This document shows positions 1-6,473 of a stretch of DNA of 9,303 nt, one piece after another. Below the pieces are notes generated by a model that was not told the DNA's origin, ran no database searches, and saw nothing but the letters and a program-made list of their open reading frames with translations. The stretch is from an uncultured Lachnospiraceae bacterium. Lineage in GTDB: Bacteria; Bacillota; Clostridia; Lachnospirales; Lachnospiraceae. How positions within the stretch are numbered: the first letter of the stretch is position 1; each line of letters begins with the position of its first letter. The translations under genes and the position numbers were made by a program. The stretch is from positions 1 to 9,303 of the forward strand of contig CACZOG010000091.1 in NCBI GenBank assembly GCA_902782715.1, read 5' to 3'.

Positions 1-254
1 ACATATCTGTTCTTGTCTTTCGCAAGAGCATTCACTGATTTATTGCCTTTTTCAACGATGATGCTTCGAATGATAAGTTCGAAAACACAGTCGCCTATAA
101 AAGCAAAAGTTAAAGGATTGTATGTTCTTATGTCAACCGATTCGATATCGAAACTTTGATTGATCAAACTGAGAAAACCTTTTTCATTGCTGATGATCTC
201 GTTTAGATCGATTTCAGCTGCGTTATCGTATTCTGTATTATTTATGTCAATCAT
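1..254 (-). CDS. mrnC: Mini-ribonuclease III, 5' part (3' end beyond window)
   Basis: Reading the minus strand from the ATG at 254-252 gives 84 complete codons with no stop before the window edge. Residues 44-62 contain TYNPLTFAFIGDCVFELII, which matches the Mini-RNase III signature (YxPLxxAYIGDxVYE). D55 in the GD motif corresponds to the catalytic metal-binding Asp of the RNase III fold, and E59 follows it. In Firmicutes this dsRNA-binding-domain-free dimeric RNase III relative matures the ends of 23S rRNA, and its gene usually follows cysS, as it does here. Its start overlaps the cysS stop by one base (TAATG), so translational coupling is likely. A purine-rich GGAAGAGAG at 259-267, inside the end of cysS, can act as ribosome binding site. 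The ~30 residues before the catalytic core are longer than in the Bacillus enzyme. A TTG at codon 30 is a possible but less convincing start. The C-terminal part is outside the window. Confidence 0.88.
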   Translation of the reverse strand, partial: MIDINNTEYDNAAEIDLNEIISNEKGFLSLINQSFDIESVDIRTYNPLTFAFIGDCVFELIIRSIIVEKGNKSVNALAKDKNRY

Positions 255-1660
255 TAAACTCTCTTCCACTTAACGCCTTCTCTTGTATCTTCAATGGCGA
301 TGCCTTTTTCGAGAAGTTCCGCTCTGATGGCATCAGCCTTGGCATAATCTTTTGCCTTCTTTGCTTCGGCACGTTCCTCTATCTTACCAAGAACATAGCT
401 TTCAAGTTCGCTGTCGTTGTTTTCTTCTTTCTTGATCGCCTCACCTTCAAGAAGTCCCAGTGAAAGAACCTTGTCAAAGCTTCCGATAAGAGCCTTCTTG
501 GTGGCATCATTTGTATCTGCCTTAAGAGCATCATAAACAATGGTTATTGCCATGGATGTATTTAAGTCATCCGATAAAGCTTCTTTGAATTTTGCATCGT
601 ATTCCTCGAAAACTTTAACATCAACTTCACCGTCATCCTTAAGGTTTGCAACCCTGTTGAGAAGCTTGATATATGCAGATGATACGTTATCAAGTGTATC
701 AAATGAGAATTCCAGAGGCTTACGGTAATGTGACTGTAAGCAGAACATTCTGTAAGCAAGAGGCGAATATCCTTTTTCTTCAAGAAGAGATACCGTAAGG
801 AAATCACCCTTTGATTTACTCATCTTTCCGTTCTTGTCGATCAGGTGATGAACATGGAACCAGTAGTTGCACCACTTATGTCCGAGATAGCTTTCCGACT
901 GTGCGATCTCATTTGTATGATGAGGGAAAATATTATCTACGCCGCCGCAGTGGATATCCATGTATTCTCCGAGATGCTTCATACTGATGCATGAGCACTC
1001 TATATGCCATCCGGGATATCCGTATCCCCAGGGGCTGTCCCATTTAAGTTCCTGATCGTCGAATTTGGACTTTGTGAACCAGAGAACGAAGTCGCTCTTG
1101 TTTCTCTTGTTTTCGTCGACATCAACGTCATCACGAACGCCTTCAAGAAGTTCGGTTTCTTTCTGATTGGCAAATACGTAATATTCCTTAAGTTTGGATG
1201 TATCAAAATAAACATTGTCTCCGGAAATATATGCGTATTCTTTCTCAAGAAGAACTTCGATCATATGAATGAATTCTGAAATGCAGTTGGTCGCAGGTTC
1301 TACAACATCGGGTGTCTTGATGTTAAGTTTTCCCGCATCCGAGAAGAATGCATCGGTATAGAATTTGGCAATATCCATAACCGACTTATGCTCTCTCTTT
1401 GCACCTTTGAGCATTTTATCTTCACCTGTATCGGCATCGGATGTAAGATGTCCGACATCAGTGATATTCATAACTCTTTTTACATCGTATCCGATGTATC
1501 TGAGTGTTTTTTCCAAAACATCTTCCATAATGTAGCTTCTTAAGTTACCGATATGAGCATAATGGTATACAGTAGGGCCGCATGTATACATTGCAACCTT
1601 TCCTTCTTCATTAGGCTTAAAATCTTCAACTCTTTTGGTAAGCGTATTGTAAATCTTCAT
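254..1660 (-). CDS. cysS: Cysteinyl-tRNA synthetase
   Basis: Class I aminoacyl-tRNA synthetase that joins cysteine to tRNA-Cys in the cytoplasm using ATP. The 468-residue length is normal for the family. The class I signatures are both visible: HIGN at residues 36-39 after CGPTVYHYA, and KMSKS at 279-283. The active-site zinc ligands known from the E. coli enzyme (C28, C209, H234, E238) align by spacing with C27, C222 (HIEC), H247 (FPHH) and E251 (NEIA). A helical tRNA-binding region follows, and the protein ends in a lysine-rich tail. The ATG at 1660 is supported by GGAG at 1668-1671 with 7 nt spacing, and by the fact that MKIYNTLTKR is the usual N-terminus. mrnC follows with a one-base overlap. 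The leader from the predicted promoter is only about 50 nt, so no T-box element fits upstream, although T-boxes are common for this gene in Firmicutes. Confidence 0.97.
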   Translation of the reverse strand: MKIYNTLTKRVEDFKPNEEGKVAMYTCGPTVYHYAHIGNLRSYIMEDVLEKTLRYIGYDVKRVMNITDVGHLTSDADTGEDKMLKGAKREHKSVMDIAKFYTDAFFSDAGKLNIKTPDVVEPATNCISEFIHMIEVLLEKEYAYISGDNVYFDTSKLKEYYVFANQKETELLEGVRDDVDVDENKRNKSDFVLWFTKSKFDDQELKWDSPWGYGYPGWHIECSCISMKHLGEYMDIHCGGVDNIFPHHTNEIAQSESYLGHKWCNYWFHVHHLIDKNGKMSKSKGDFLTVSLLEEKGYSPLAYRMFCLQSHYRKPLEFSFDTLDNVSSAYIKLLNRVANLKDDGEVDVKVFEEYDAKFKEALSDDLNTSMAITIVYDALKADTNDATKKALIGSFDKVLSLGLLEGEAIKKEENNDSELESYVLGKIEERAEAKKAKDYAKADAIRAELLEKGIAIEDTREGVKWKRV

Positions 1661-1667
1661 ATCTTTT

Positions 1668-1671
1668 CTCC
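1668..1671 (-). promoter_or_regulatory. Ribosome binding site of cysS
   Basis: GGAG read on the minus strand, 7 nt before the ATG at 1660. It fixes the cysS start. Confidence 0.7.
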
Positions 1672-1714
1672 AAATCCAAGAATATTAAAAAGAACTCTTT
1701 TTTCACAATCTATA

Positions 1715-1743
1715 ATAATACACCAAATTGCCCGTATAATCAA
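1715..1743 (-). promoter_or_regulatory. Sigma-A-type promoter for cysS-mrnC
   Basis: On the minus strand TTGATT (1738-1743) is separated by 17 bp from TATTAT (1715-1720), close to the TTGACA-17-TATAAT consensus. Transcription would start near 1708, giving a leader of about 50 nt before cysS. The spacing and direction fit the divergent layout. This is sequence-based only. Confidence 0.65.
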
Positions 1744-1811
1744 CCTTTCGGGGATTTTAGGACATATTTGTTTTTTCACAAAACTTTCATTCTTCAAACC
1801 CTTTTATTTCG

Positions 1812-1840
1812 TTGTATAAAATATCAAATTTCCGTATAAT
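1812..1840 (+). promoter_or_regulatory. Sigma-A-type promoter for the GH3 beta-glucosidase
   Basis: TTGTAT (1812-1817), a 17-bp spacer, then a perfect TATAAT (1835-1840). The start would be near 1847, leaving a ~30-nt leader. I saw no clear operator palindrome or catabolite-responsive (cre) site beside it, though a degenerate site could be missed by eye. Confidence 0.7.
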
Positions 1841-1866
1841 GTTAGATAAGTTCTAAAAGAAAAATT

Positions 1867-1872
1867 GGAGGG
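1867..1872 (+). promoter_or_regulatory. Ribosome binding site of the GH3 gene
   Basis: GGAGGG followed by a 5-nt spacer and ATG at 1878. It is a strong match to the anti-Shine-Dalgarno sequence and confirms this start. Confidence 0.8.
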
Positions 1873-1877
1873 TTTTT

Positions 1878-4178
1878 ATGAAATCTAGTGAAGAAATCAA
1901 ACAGATTGTATCCACTCTGACACTCGAAGAAAAAGCATCTCTTTGTTCGGGGCTTACATTCTGGTTTACCAAAGATATCCCCGAGAAAGGAATACCCAAG
2001 ATCATGGTTTCGGACGGTCCTGTCGGATTAAGAAAACAGGATCTTAAAGGTGATCATCTCGGAATGAACGATTCGATCAAAGCTGTCTGCTTCCCTGCAG
2101 GCGTCGGCATGGCTGCAACTTTTAACAAAGAACTTTATAAAGAAATGGGCGAAGCACTCGGTGAAGAATGCAGAGCCGAAGACGTTGCCGTTATTTTAGG
2201 ACCGGCAGTTAACATCAAGCGTTCTCCTCTATGCGGAAGAAACTTCGAATACTTATCCGAAGATCCTTTCGTAGCAAGCGAAATGTCGACTTCATATATC
2301 AAGGGAGTTCAGAGCAAACATGTCGGAACATCCATTAAGCATTTTGCGGTTAACAACATGGAAACAAGACGTTTTTCCGCATCAAGCAACTTATCCGAGC
2401 GTGCTTTCAGAGAGATCTATCTTGCCGCTTTTGAAGGTCCCATAAGAAATGCCAAGCCCTGGACCGTAATGTGCTCCTACAACAGGATCAACGGAGAACT
2501 CGCAAGTGAAAACAAATATCTTTTAACCGATATTTTAAGACATGAATGGGGCTTCGAAGGAAATGTCGTATCCGACTGGGGTGCAGTAAGCAACAGAGCA
2601 AAAGCATTAACAAACGGTCTTAATCTCGAAATGCCCACATCATACGGCGAAAATGACAGAGAGCTTGTTAAAGCCGTAGAGGAAGGCAAACTTGACGAAA
2701 AGATCCTTGATGCAAATGTTGAATCACTCCTTAAACTCATCTTCGAAGGATATGATAATATAGGCAATTCATCCGAGTTCGTTTTCGACAGAGACAAACA
2801 TCACGACCTCGCTGCAGAGATCGCTGCGGAAACATTTGTACTTCTTAAAAACGAAGAGAACACTCTTCCTCTTAAAAAAGATGCTAAGATCGCTGTTATC
2901 GGCGCATACGCCAAGACTCCCAGATATCAGGGTGGCGGATCAGCACATATCAACTGCCATAAGATCGTCGGATTCCTTGATGCATGCAAAGAAAACGGTT
3001 TAAGCAATATTTCATATGCACAAGGCTTCTCCGGCACGGCTGATGATTTCAGTGAAGCTTTATGTGAAGAAGCCGTAAACAACGCAAAAGATGCAGATGT
3101 GGCACTTATTTTCGCAGGACTTCCCGATATCTTCGAATCTGAAGGCTATGACAGAAAGCATATGCAGATGCCAAAATGTCAGTTAAAGGTTATTGAAGAA
3201 GTTTCAAAGGCCGCAAAGAAGGTCGTAATAGTTCTTCATAACGGTTCACCCATTGAAATGCCTTTTGCAGATAAAGCTGATGCCATCCTCGAATGCTATC
3301 TCGGCGGACAAGCTGTCGGCAAAGCTCAGTTTGATGTCATCTTCGGAGACAAATCTCCCAGCGGACGTCTTGCAGAAACATTTCCCATTAAGCTTGAAGA
3401 CAATCCTTCATACTTAAACTTCCCGGGAACGCTCAACAATGTTAACTACTGCGAAGACATTTTCGTCGGATACAGATATTATGACAAAAAGAAAATGAAC
3501 GTACTCTTCCCCTTCGGCTTCGGATTATCCTATTCGGAATTCAGATATGATAATCTTAAGATCTCAAAAGATGAGATCAACGCAGGTGATGAATTAAACG
3601 TTTCGGTTGACATAACTAATATCGGGAATACAGAATCCAAAGAAGTTGTTCAGCTTTATGTTAAGAACTGCACCACTCCCGTTCTTCGTCCCATAAGAGA
3701 GATCAAGGGATTTGACAAAGTAAACTTAAAGCCCGGCGAAACAAAGACCGTAACATTCACGCTCAATAAGAGATCCTTCGCTTACTACGAAGAAAAGATA
3801 AGTGACTGGTACGTTCCCGCAGGCGAATACGAAATTGAGATCGGTAAGAACTCCCGAGATATCGTGTTATCCAAATCGGTTAACATAAAATCAGAACCCA
3901 TCCTTCCCGATCATTATGATTACAATTCGATCATGGAAGATCTGCTTAACGATCCCAGGATCAAAGATATCGTTATGAGATATTGCAGCGCCATGGCTCC
4001 CGAAAGCAGGGAAAAGAGCGAAATCGAAAAAGAATCCATGAACGAAGAGATGGAATATGCAAGCTTCATGTACTCTCCTCTTCGAAGCGGTCTTTATTTC
4101 TCGGAAGGAAAGATCCTTTATGATAAGATCGATGAACTGCTTGAGGAAATCAATAAGATCGTAGCTAAAGATAATTAA
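1878..4178 (+). CDS. bglB: GH3 beta-glucosidase, BglB type, cytoplasmic
   Basis: Glycoside hydrolase family 3, probably removing terminal beta-linked glucose from cellobiose, short cello-oligosaccharides or aryl-glucosides. The 766 residues begin with LTLEEKASLCSG and DGPVGLRKQ. KHFAVNN and then VVSDWGA mark the (beta/alpha)8 domain, with D233 as the expected nucleophile. The second alpha/beta domain carries ESEGYDR at 420-426, where E422 (less likely E420) is the expected acid/base. A fibronectin-III-like domain spans roughly 570-650 (QLYVK, KGFDKVNLKPGETKTVTF). The C-terminal ~90 residues, with SPLRSGLYFSEGK, resemble the tail of Clostridium thermocellum BglB, so the whole protein has that architecture and no PA14 insertion. 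There is no signal peptide, so the enzyme is inferred to act on imported sugars. No transporter or regulator for them lies beside it. Substrate (glucose versus xylose or other sugar) cannot be settled from sequence alone. Confidence 0.93.
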   Translation: MKSSEEIKQIVSTLTLEEKASLCSGLTFWFTKDIPEKGIPKIMVSDGPVGLRKQDLKGDHLGMNDSIKAVCFPAGVGMAATFNKELYKEMGEALGEECRAEDVAVILGPAVNIKRSPLCGRNFEYLSEDPFVASEMSTSYIKGVQSKHVGTSIKHFAVNNMETRRFSASSNLSERAFREIYLAAFEGPIRNAKPWTVMCSYNRINGELASENKYLLTDILRHEWGFEGNVVSDWGAVSNRAKALTNGLNLEMPTSYGENDRELVKAVEEGKLDEKILDANVESLLKLIFEGYDNIGNSSEFVFDRDKHHDLAAEIAAETFVLLKNEENTLPLKKDAKIAVIGAYAKTPRYQGGGSAHINCHKIVGFLDACKENGLSNISYAQGFSGTADDFSEALCEEAVNNAKDADVALIFAGLPDIFESEGYDRKHMQMPKCQLKVIEEVSKAAKKVVIVLHNGSPIEMPFADKADAILECYLGGQAVGKAQFDVIFGDKSPSGRLAETFPIKLEDNPSYLNFPGTLNNVNYCEDIFVGYRYYDKKKMNVLFPFGFGLSYSEFRYDNLKISKDEINAGDELNVSVDITNIGNTESKEVVQLYVKNCTTPVLRPIREIKGFDKVNLKPGETKTVTFTLNKRSFAYYEEKISDWYVPAGEYEIEIGKNSRDIVLSKSVNIKSEPILPDHYDYNSIMEDLLNDPRIKDIVMRYCSAMAPESREKSEIEKESMNEEMEYASFMYSPLRSGLYFSEGKILYDKIDELLEEINKIVAKDN

Positions 4179-4186
4179 TTATAATC

Positions 4187-4255
4187 TTAAAAAAATGATC
4201 ATTGCCAAAGACAAAAGGTATTAAAAAATAAGCTCATTGCCAAAGACAAGTGTTA
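4187..4255. repeat. Imperfect ~35-bp tandem duplication
   Basis: Two adjacent copies, 4187-4220 and 4221-4255, both begin TTAAAAAA and share the exact 16-mer TCATTGCCAAAGACAA (4199-4214 and 4234-4249). The second copy supplies the left arm of the hairpin described next. The first copy can offer only a 7-bp version (TCATTGC) of that arm. Confidence 0.75.
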
Positions 4256-4284
4256 ACTTATCGAAAGCAATGAGCTTAATTTTA
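4229..4284. terminator. Bidirectional intrinsic terminator between bglB and the DMT gene
   Basis: TAAGCTCATTGC (4229-4240) and GCAATGAGCTTA (4267-4278) form a perfect 12-bp stem with a 26-nt loop. It is flanked by A6 (4223-4228) on the left and by ATTTTATT on the right. A transcript from bglB would meet the stem then AUUUU. A transcript from the DMT gene would meet the same stem then a run of six U. It sits between two convergent stops (4178 and 4313), where a shared terminator is expected. The loop is longer than usual, so efficiency is uncertain. Confidence 0.72.
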
Positions 4285-4312
4285 TTGATATTATGTTTGA
4301 AGATCAAATGTT

Positions 4313-5185
4313 TTACTCTGAATTCTTACGGGCTTTCTGCCATCTTATGAATGCAACGCTGATGATTATCACATAACCTATAACACTCCATATCGTCGGT
4401 TTTTCCTTAAAGATCAAAAGTCCCCAGACAGTTGCAAAAATGACCTGGGTATAGTCGAATACCGAGAGTTTCTTTGCAGGTGCAAATTTGTAAGCCGTTG
4501 TAATCGAAAACTGTCCGAGTGCTGCAGATAATCCCGCAAGAATTAAAATAAGCAGCTGAATCAAAGTCATCGGTTTGAAATTAAATACCATAAAAGGAAA
4601 AGTCAGCATACATGAGAAAAGCGAGAAACAGATAACGATAACGGGTGTTTTCGCTCCTTTCCCCGTAGCGCGTCTTACAAATACGTAAGCGACTCCCGCT
4701 CCGACCCCGCCGTATAATCCGACCAGCGCGGGTACCAACTCCATATTGCTTCCCGTAGGTCTTATGATAAACAAAGCTCCGATAAAAGCAATGATCGTTG
4801 CGGTAATATCAAGTTTCGAAGGCTTCTCCTTAAGAAGCGGGATCGATAAAACAATTGCATAAAAAGGCGAAAGCTTGTTAAGCATATTCGCATCTGCGAG
4901 CACAAGCTTGTCGATCGCATAAAAATTCGCGATAAGTCCCGTTGTACCGAAAAGGCATCTGAAAAAGATATCAAAACCGAATTCTTTTTTGATCTCAAAT
5001 TTTTCTTTTTTAATGATCAGAGTCGCAACTGCAATGACTAAAGCAAAAGCATTTCTGAAGAATGCCTTCTGCATGGTCGGCAGATCCCCGGACATGCGAA
5101 CAAAAACGGTCATAAGAGAAAATCCTATGGCTGCTAAAATAATGCAAACTATTCCTTTTGTCTGATTGTTTAATTTCTTAAACAT
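4313..5185 (-). CDS. DMT-superfamily EamA transporter, 10 TM
   Basis: Inner-membrane drug/metabolite transporter of the EamA type; the substrate cannot be predicted. The 290 residues contain about ten hydrophobic helices (approximately 12-30, 37-58, 73-92, 98-118, 126-142, 150-170, 181-201, 208-228, 238-258, 264-281) in two repeats. Each repeat has a matching conserved turn before its last helix: PLLKEKPSK at 116-124 and FKEKPTIWS at 259-267. The start chosen is the ATG at 5185. It has AGAGG at 5191-5195 with 5-nt spacing, and the protein then begins MFKKLNNQTKG directly before the first helix. An upstream in-frame GTG at 5233 would add 16 residues, but those codons coincide with the terminator hairpin of the gene before and have no typical ribosome binding site. 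The short, charged C-terminus (RWQKARKNSE) is typical of the family. Confidence 0.88.
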   Translation of the reverse strand: MFKKLNNQTKGIVCIILAAIGFSLMTVFVRMSGDLPTMQKAFFRNAFALVIAVATLIIKKEKFEIKKEFGFDIFFRCLFGTTGLIANFYAIDKLVLADANMLNKLSPFYAIVLSIPLLKEKPSKLDITATIIAFIGALFIIRPTGSNMELVPALVGLYGGVGAGVAYVFVRRATGKGAKTPVIVICFSLFSCMLTFPFMVFNFKPMTLIQLLILILAGLSAALGQFSITTAYKFAPAKKLSVFDYTQVIFATVWGLLIFKEKPTIWSVIGYVIIISVAFIRWQKARKNSE

Positions 5186-5200
5186 CTCTGCCTCTTTATC

Positions 5201-5234
5201 AAAAAGTGCCGGGCACCTTTGGTAACCCGACACT
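5201..5234 (-). terminator. Rho-independent terminator after the acetyltransferase, inside the DMT leader
   Basis: On the minus strand AGTGTCGGG (5234-5226) pairs with CCCGGCACT (5213-5205). This 9-bp stem contains one G·U pair and is extended inward by ACC/GGT around an AAA loop. Five T (5205-5201) follow. It starts 9 nt after the stop of the acetyltransferase gene (5244) and is the strongest hairpin in this gap. The DMT ribosome binding site begins only about 6 nt after the T-run, so the structure could also limit expression of the DMT gene. Confidence 0.82.
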
Positions 5235-5242
5235 GTGTATTT

Positions 5243-5248
5243 ATTATA
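5243..5248 (-). promoter_or_regulatory. Possible -10 element for the DMT gene
   Basis: A perfect TATAAT on the minus strand overlaps the stop codon of the acetyltransferase gene. No good -35 lies at 16-18 bp: TTGAAA is at 13 bp and TTGATA at 21 bp. A promoter here is possible but weakly supported. If it is real, its transcript would begin near the hairpin at 5201-5234. Confidence 0.35.
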
Positions 5249-5906
5249 CGCTTTGTTTGAATTTCAAGTTATCAAGTCGCTCGCAGATCTCGTCTTCTTT
5301 CATTTTAACGACTATTTTAAACGCTTCCCTCGCATTTTTCAATCCAAAACCGAACTGAATGAGATCCTTTACATCAACCTCTGCTTCACAGGCAAGTTTC
5401 TCACCCTGCTCGTTTGACATCAAAGGATTTGCGATCTTGATGCAGTTTAACATGCCGCCTTCAGGTCCGCAGTGAGCCATGTATACGCCGTCATTCTCGG
5501 GAAGCATTTCATCATGGATCCTTAATGATAAAACAAATTCCTTTTCAGACTCAAAAAGATTTATAAAAGATCTGACGTCAATGATCCTTCCGAGTGTATC
5601 GGGAAAAGGATCCTGAGGTTTTACTATCTGAATGAATCCGTATTTAGCGAATACCTGAGGCTCTCTCGTTCCTAAGAATACAAAAGCTTCCTGTTCGGAC
5701 TGCATGCATGTGAAGACTTCTTTTAAGATCGCATCCATGTATCCTCTTCTTCTGTATAAACCCTTGGTAAATGCATTTTTGATCTGATATATCGGCTGTC
5801 CGTTTCCTCCGATATCGGGCGATACCGATAATGTCGAGATAACCTGATCTTTTTCCTTTGCGGCAAAGACCAGATTTCTTCCTTCTACTCTTAACTCTAC
5901 TTCCAT
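5244..5906 (-). CDS. Eis-like GNAT-family N-acetyltransferase, short form
   Basis: Probable acetyl-CoA-dependent N-acetyltransferase; its acceptor is unknown. YRRRGYMDAIL at 51-61 fits the acetyl-CoA pyrophosphate-binding motif A (R/QxxGxG/A). LGTREPQVFAKYGF at 78-91 fits the end of the GNAT fold. After residue ~104 the sequence (LGRIIDVRSFINLFES, then DEMLPENDGVY, then DVKDLIQFGFG) resembles the SCP2-like C-terminal domain of Eis-type acetyltransferases. At 220 residues it is much shorter than full Eis proteins (about 400). It lacks the usual N-terminal GNAT half and the second GNAT-like domain. The ATG at 5906 has AAAAGGA at 5914-5920 with 7-nt spacing. The gene has its own predicted promoter and terminator, so it is probably expressed alone. 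The GNAT assignment is fairly firm; the Eis-like assignment rests on motif resemblance only. Confidence 0.72.
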   Translation of the reverse strand: MEVELRVEGRNLVFAAKEKDQVISTLSVSPDIGGNGQPIYQIKNAFTKGLYRRRGYMDAILKEVFTCMQSEQEAFVFLGTREPQVFAKYGFIQIVKPQDPFPDTLGRIIDVRSFINLFESEKEFVLSLRIHDEMLPENDGVYMAHCGPEGGMLNCIKIANPLMSNEQGEKLACEAEVDVKDLIQFGFGLKNAREAFKIVVKMKEDEICERLDNLKFKQSV

Positions 5907-5927
5907 TTCTAAATCCTTTTTATGAAA

Positions 5928-5949
5928 TAAGCATGACCGTGTATGCTCA
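5928..5949 (-). other. Small hairpin in the acetyltransferase leader
   Basis: TGAGCAT (5949-5943) and ATGCTTA (5934-5928) on the minus strand pair over 7 bp with one G·U and an 8-nt loop. Only three T follow, so it is a poor terminator for ispF. It could be a leader hairpin of the next gene. Support is weak. Confidence 0.25.
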
Positions 5950-5971
5950 TATTCATTAATTATTTGTCTCT

Positions 5972-6000
5972 AATATAATATGGTTTACATAAGTAGACAA
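5972..6000 (-). promoter_or_regulatory. Promoter for the acetyltransferase gene, overlapping the ispF end
   Basis: TTGTCT (5995-6000), a 17-bp spacer, then TATATT (5972-5977) on the minus strand. The -35 lies in the last codons of ispF and the -10 just after its stop. The leader would be about 60 nt. Confidence 0.5.
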
Positions 6001-6452
6001 ATCGCTTCAGACGCAATGCCTTCACCACGTCCTGTAAATCCTAAATGTTCTTCGGTTGTGGCTTTGATATTGATTTGATTTATGTCAACCTTTAATGCGT
6101 CAGCTATATTCTTTCTCATGGCATCGATATGAGGTCTCATTTTAGGAGCCTGTGCAATTATCGTTGCATCTATGTTTCCGATCGTAAAACCTTTTTTATC
6201 AATTATCTCTTTAACTCTCTTTAAAAGAATTATGCTTGATATGTCTTTAAACTCCCCTGCTGTATCCGGAAAATGAAGACCGATATCTCCTTCGCCTGCA
6301 GCACCTAAGATCGCATCCATGATCGCATGTGTTAAAACATCCGCGTCAGAATGTCCGAGAAGTCCTTTTTCATATTCGATTTTTACACCGCCGATAATAA
6401 GATCTCTGTTCTCTTCAAGGCGGTGAACATCATAACCCATGCCTATTCTCAT
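5985..6452 (-). CDS. ispF: 2-C-methyl-D-erythritol 2,4-cyclodiphosphate synthase
   Basis: Fifth enzyme of the MEP (non-mevalonate) isoprenoid pathway. It cyclises CDP-ME-2-phosphate to MEcPP with release of CMP, in the cytoplasm as a homotrimer. The 155-residue length is standard for a stand-alone IspF, and no IspD domain is fused. The zinc ligands D8, H10 (GYDVHRL) and H42 (HSDADVLTHAI) fall at the same numbers as in E. coli IspF. The substrate loops GDIGLHFPD and KATTEEHLGFTGRGEG are present. The start at 6452 is supported by AGAGG at 6460-6464 and by the canonical N-terminus MRIGMGYDVH. It follows mgtE by 21 nt with no terminator between, so it is probably transcribed from the mgtE promoter. 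No other MEP-pathway gene is in the window. Confidence 0.97.
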   Translation of the reverse strand: MRIGMGYDVHRLEENRDLIIGGVKIEYEKGLLGHSDADVLTHAIMDAILGAAGEGDIGLHFPDTAGEFKDISSIILLKRVKEIIDKKGFTIGNIDATIIAQAPKMRPHIDAMRKNIADALKVDINQINIKATTEEHLGFTGRGEGIASEAICLLM

Positions 6453-6473
6453 ATCAAAACCTCTGATTATCTT

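Noticed and set aside
1004..1279. Plus-strand open frames opposite cysS, such as 1004-1279, and similar frames opposite mgtE and glmM
   Set aside because: They are antisense shadows of strongly supported genes, with no ribosome binding site or recognisable domain.
1661..1715. T-box or other riboswitch in front of cysS
   Set aside because: The predicted promoter leaves only about 50 nt of leader, too short for a T-box, and no T-box consensus was seen.
1698..1781. Direct repeat TTTTTTCACAA (1698-1708 and 1771-1781) in the divergent promoter region
   Set aside because: The copies are short and AT-rich, 73 bp apart. One lies near the predicted cysS start of transcription, but nothing else suggests an operator, so chance is likely.
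3900..4178. C-terminal extension of the GH3 enzyme as a novel domain
   Set aside because: The tail, with SPLRSGLYFSEGK and a final helix, resembles the C-terminus of clostridial BglB enzymes and is a normal part of that subfamily.
5186..5233. Upstream GTG start adding 16 residues to the DMT transporter
   Set aside because: These codons coincide with the preceding terminator hairpin and no clear ribosome binding site precedes the GTG. The ATG at 5185 has AGAGG at proper spacing and gives a normal N-terminus.
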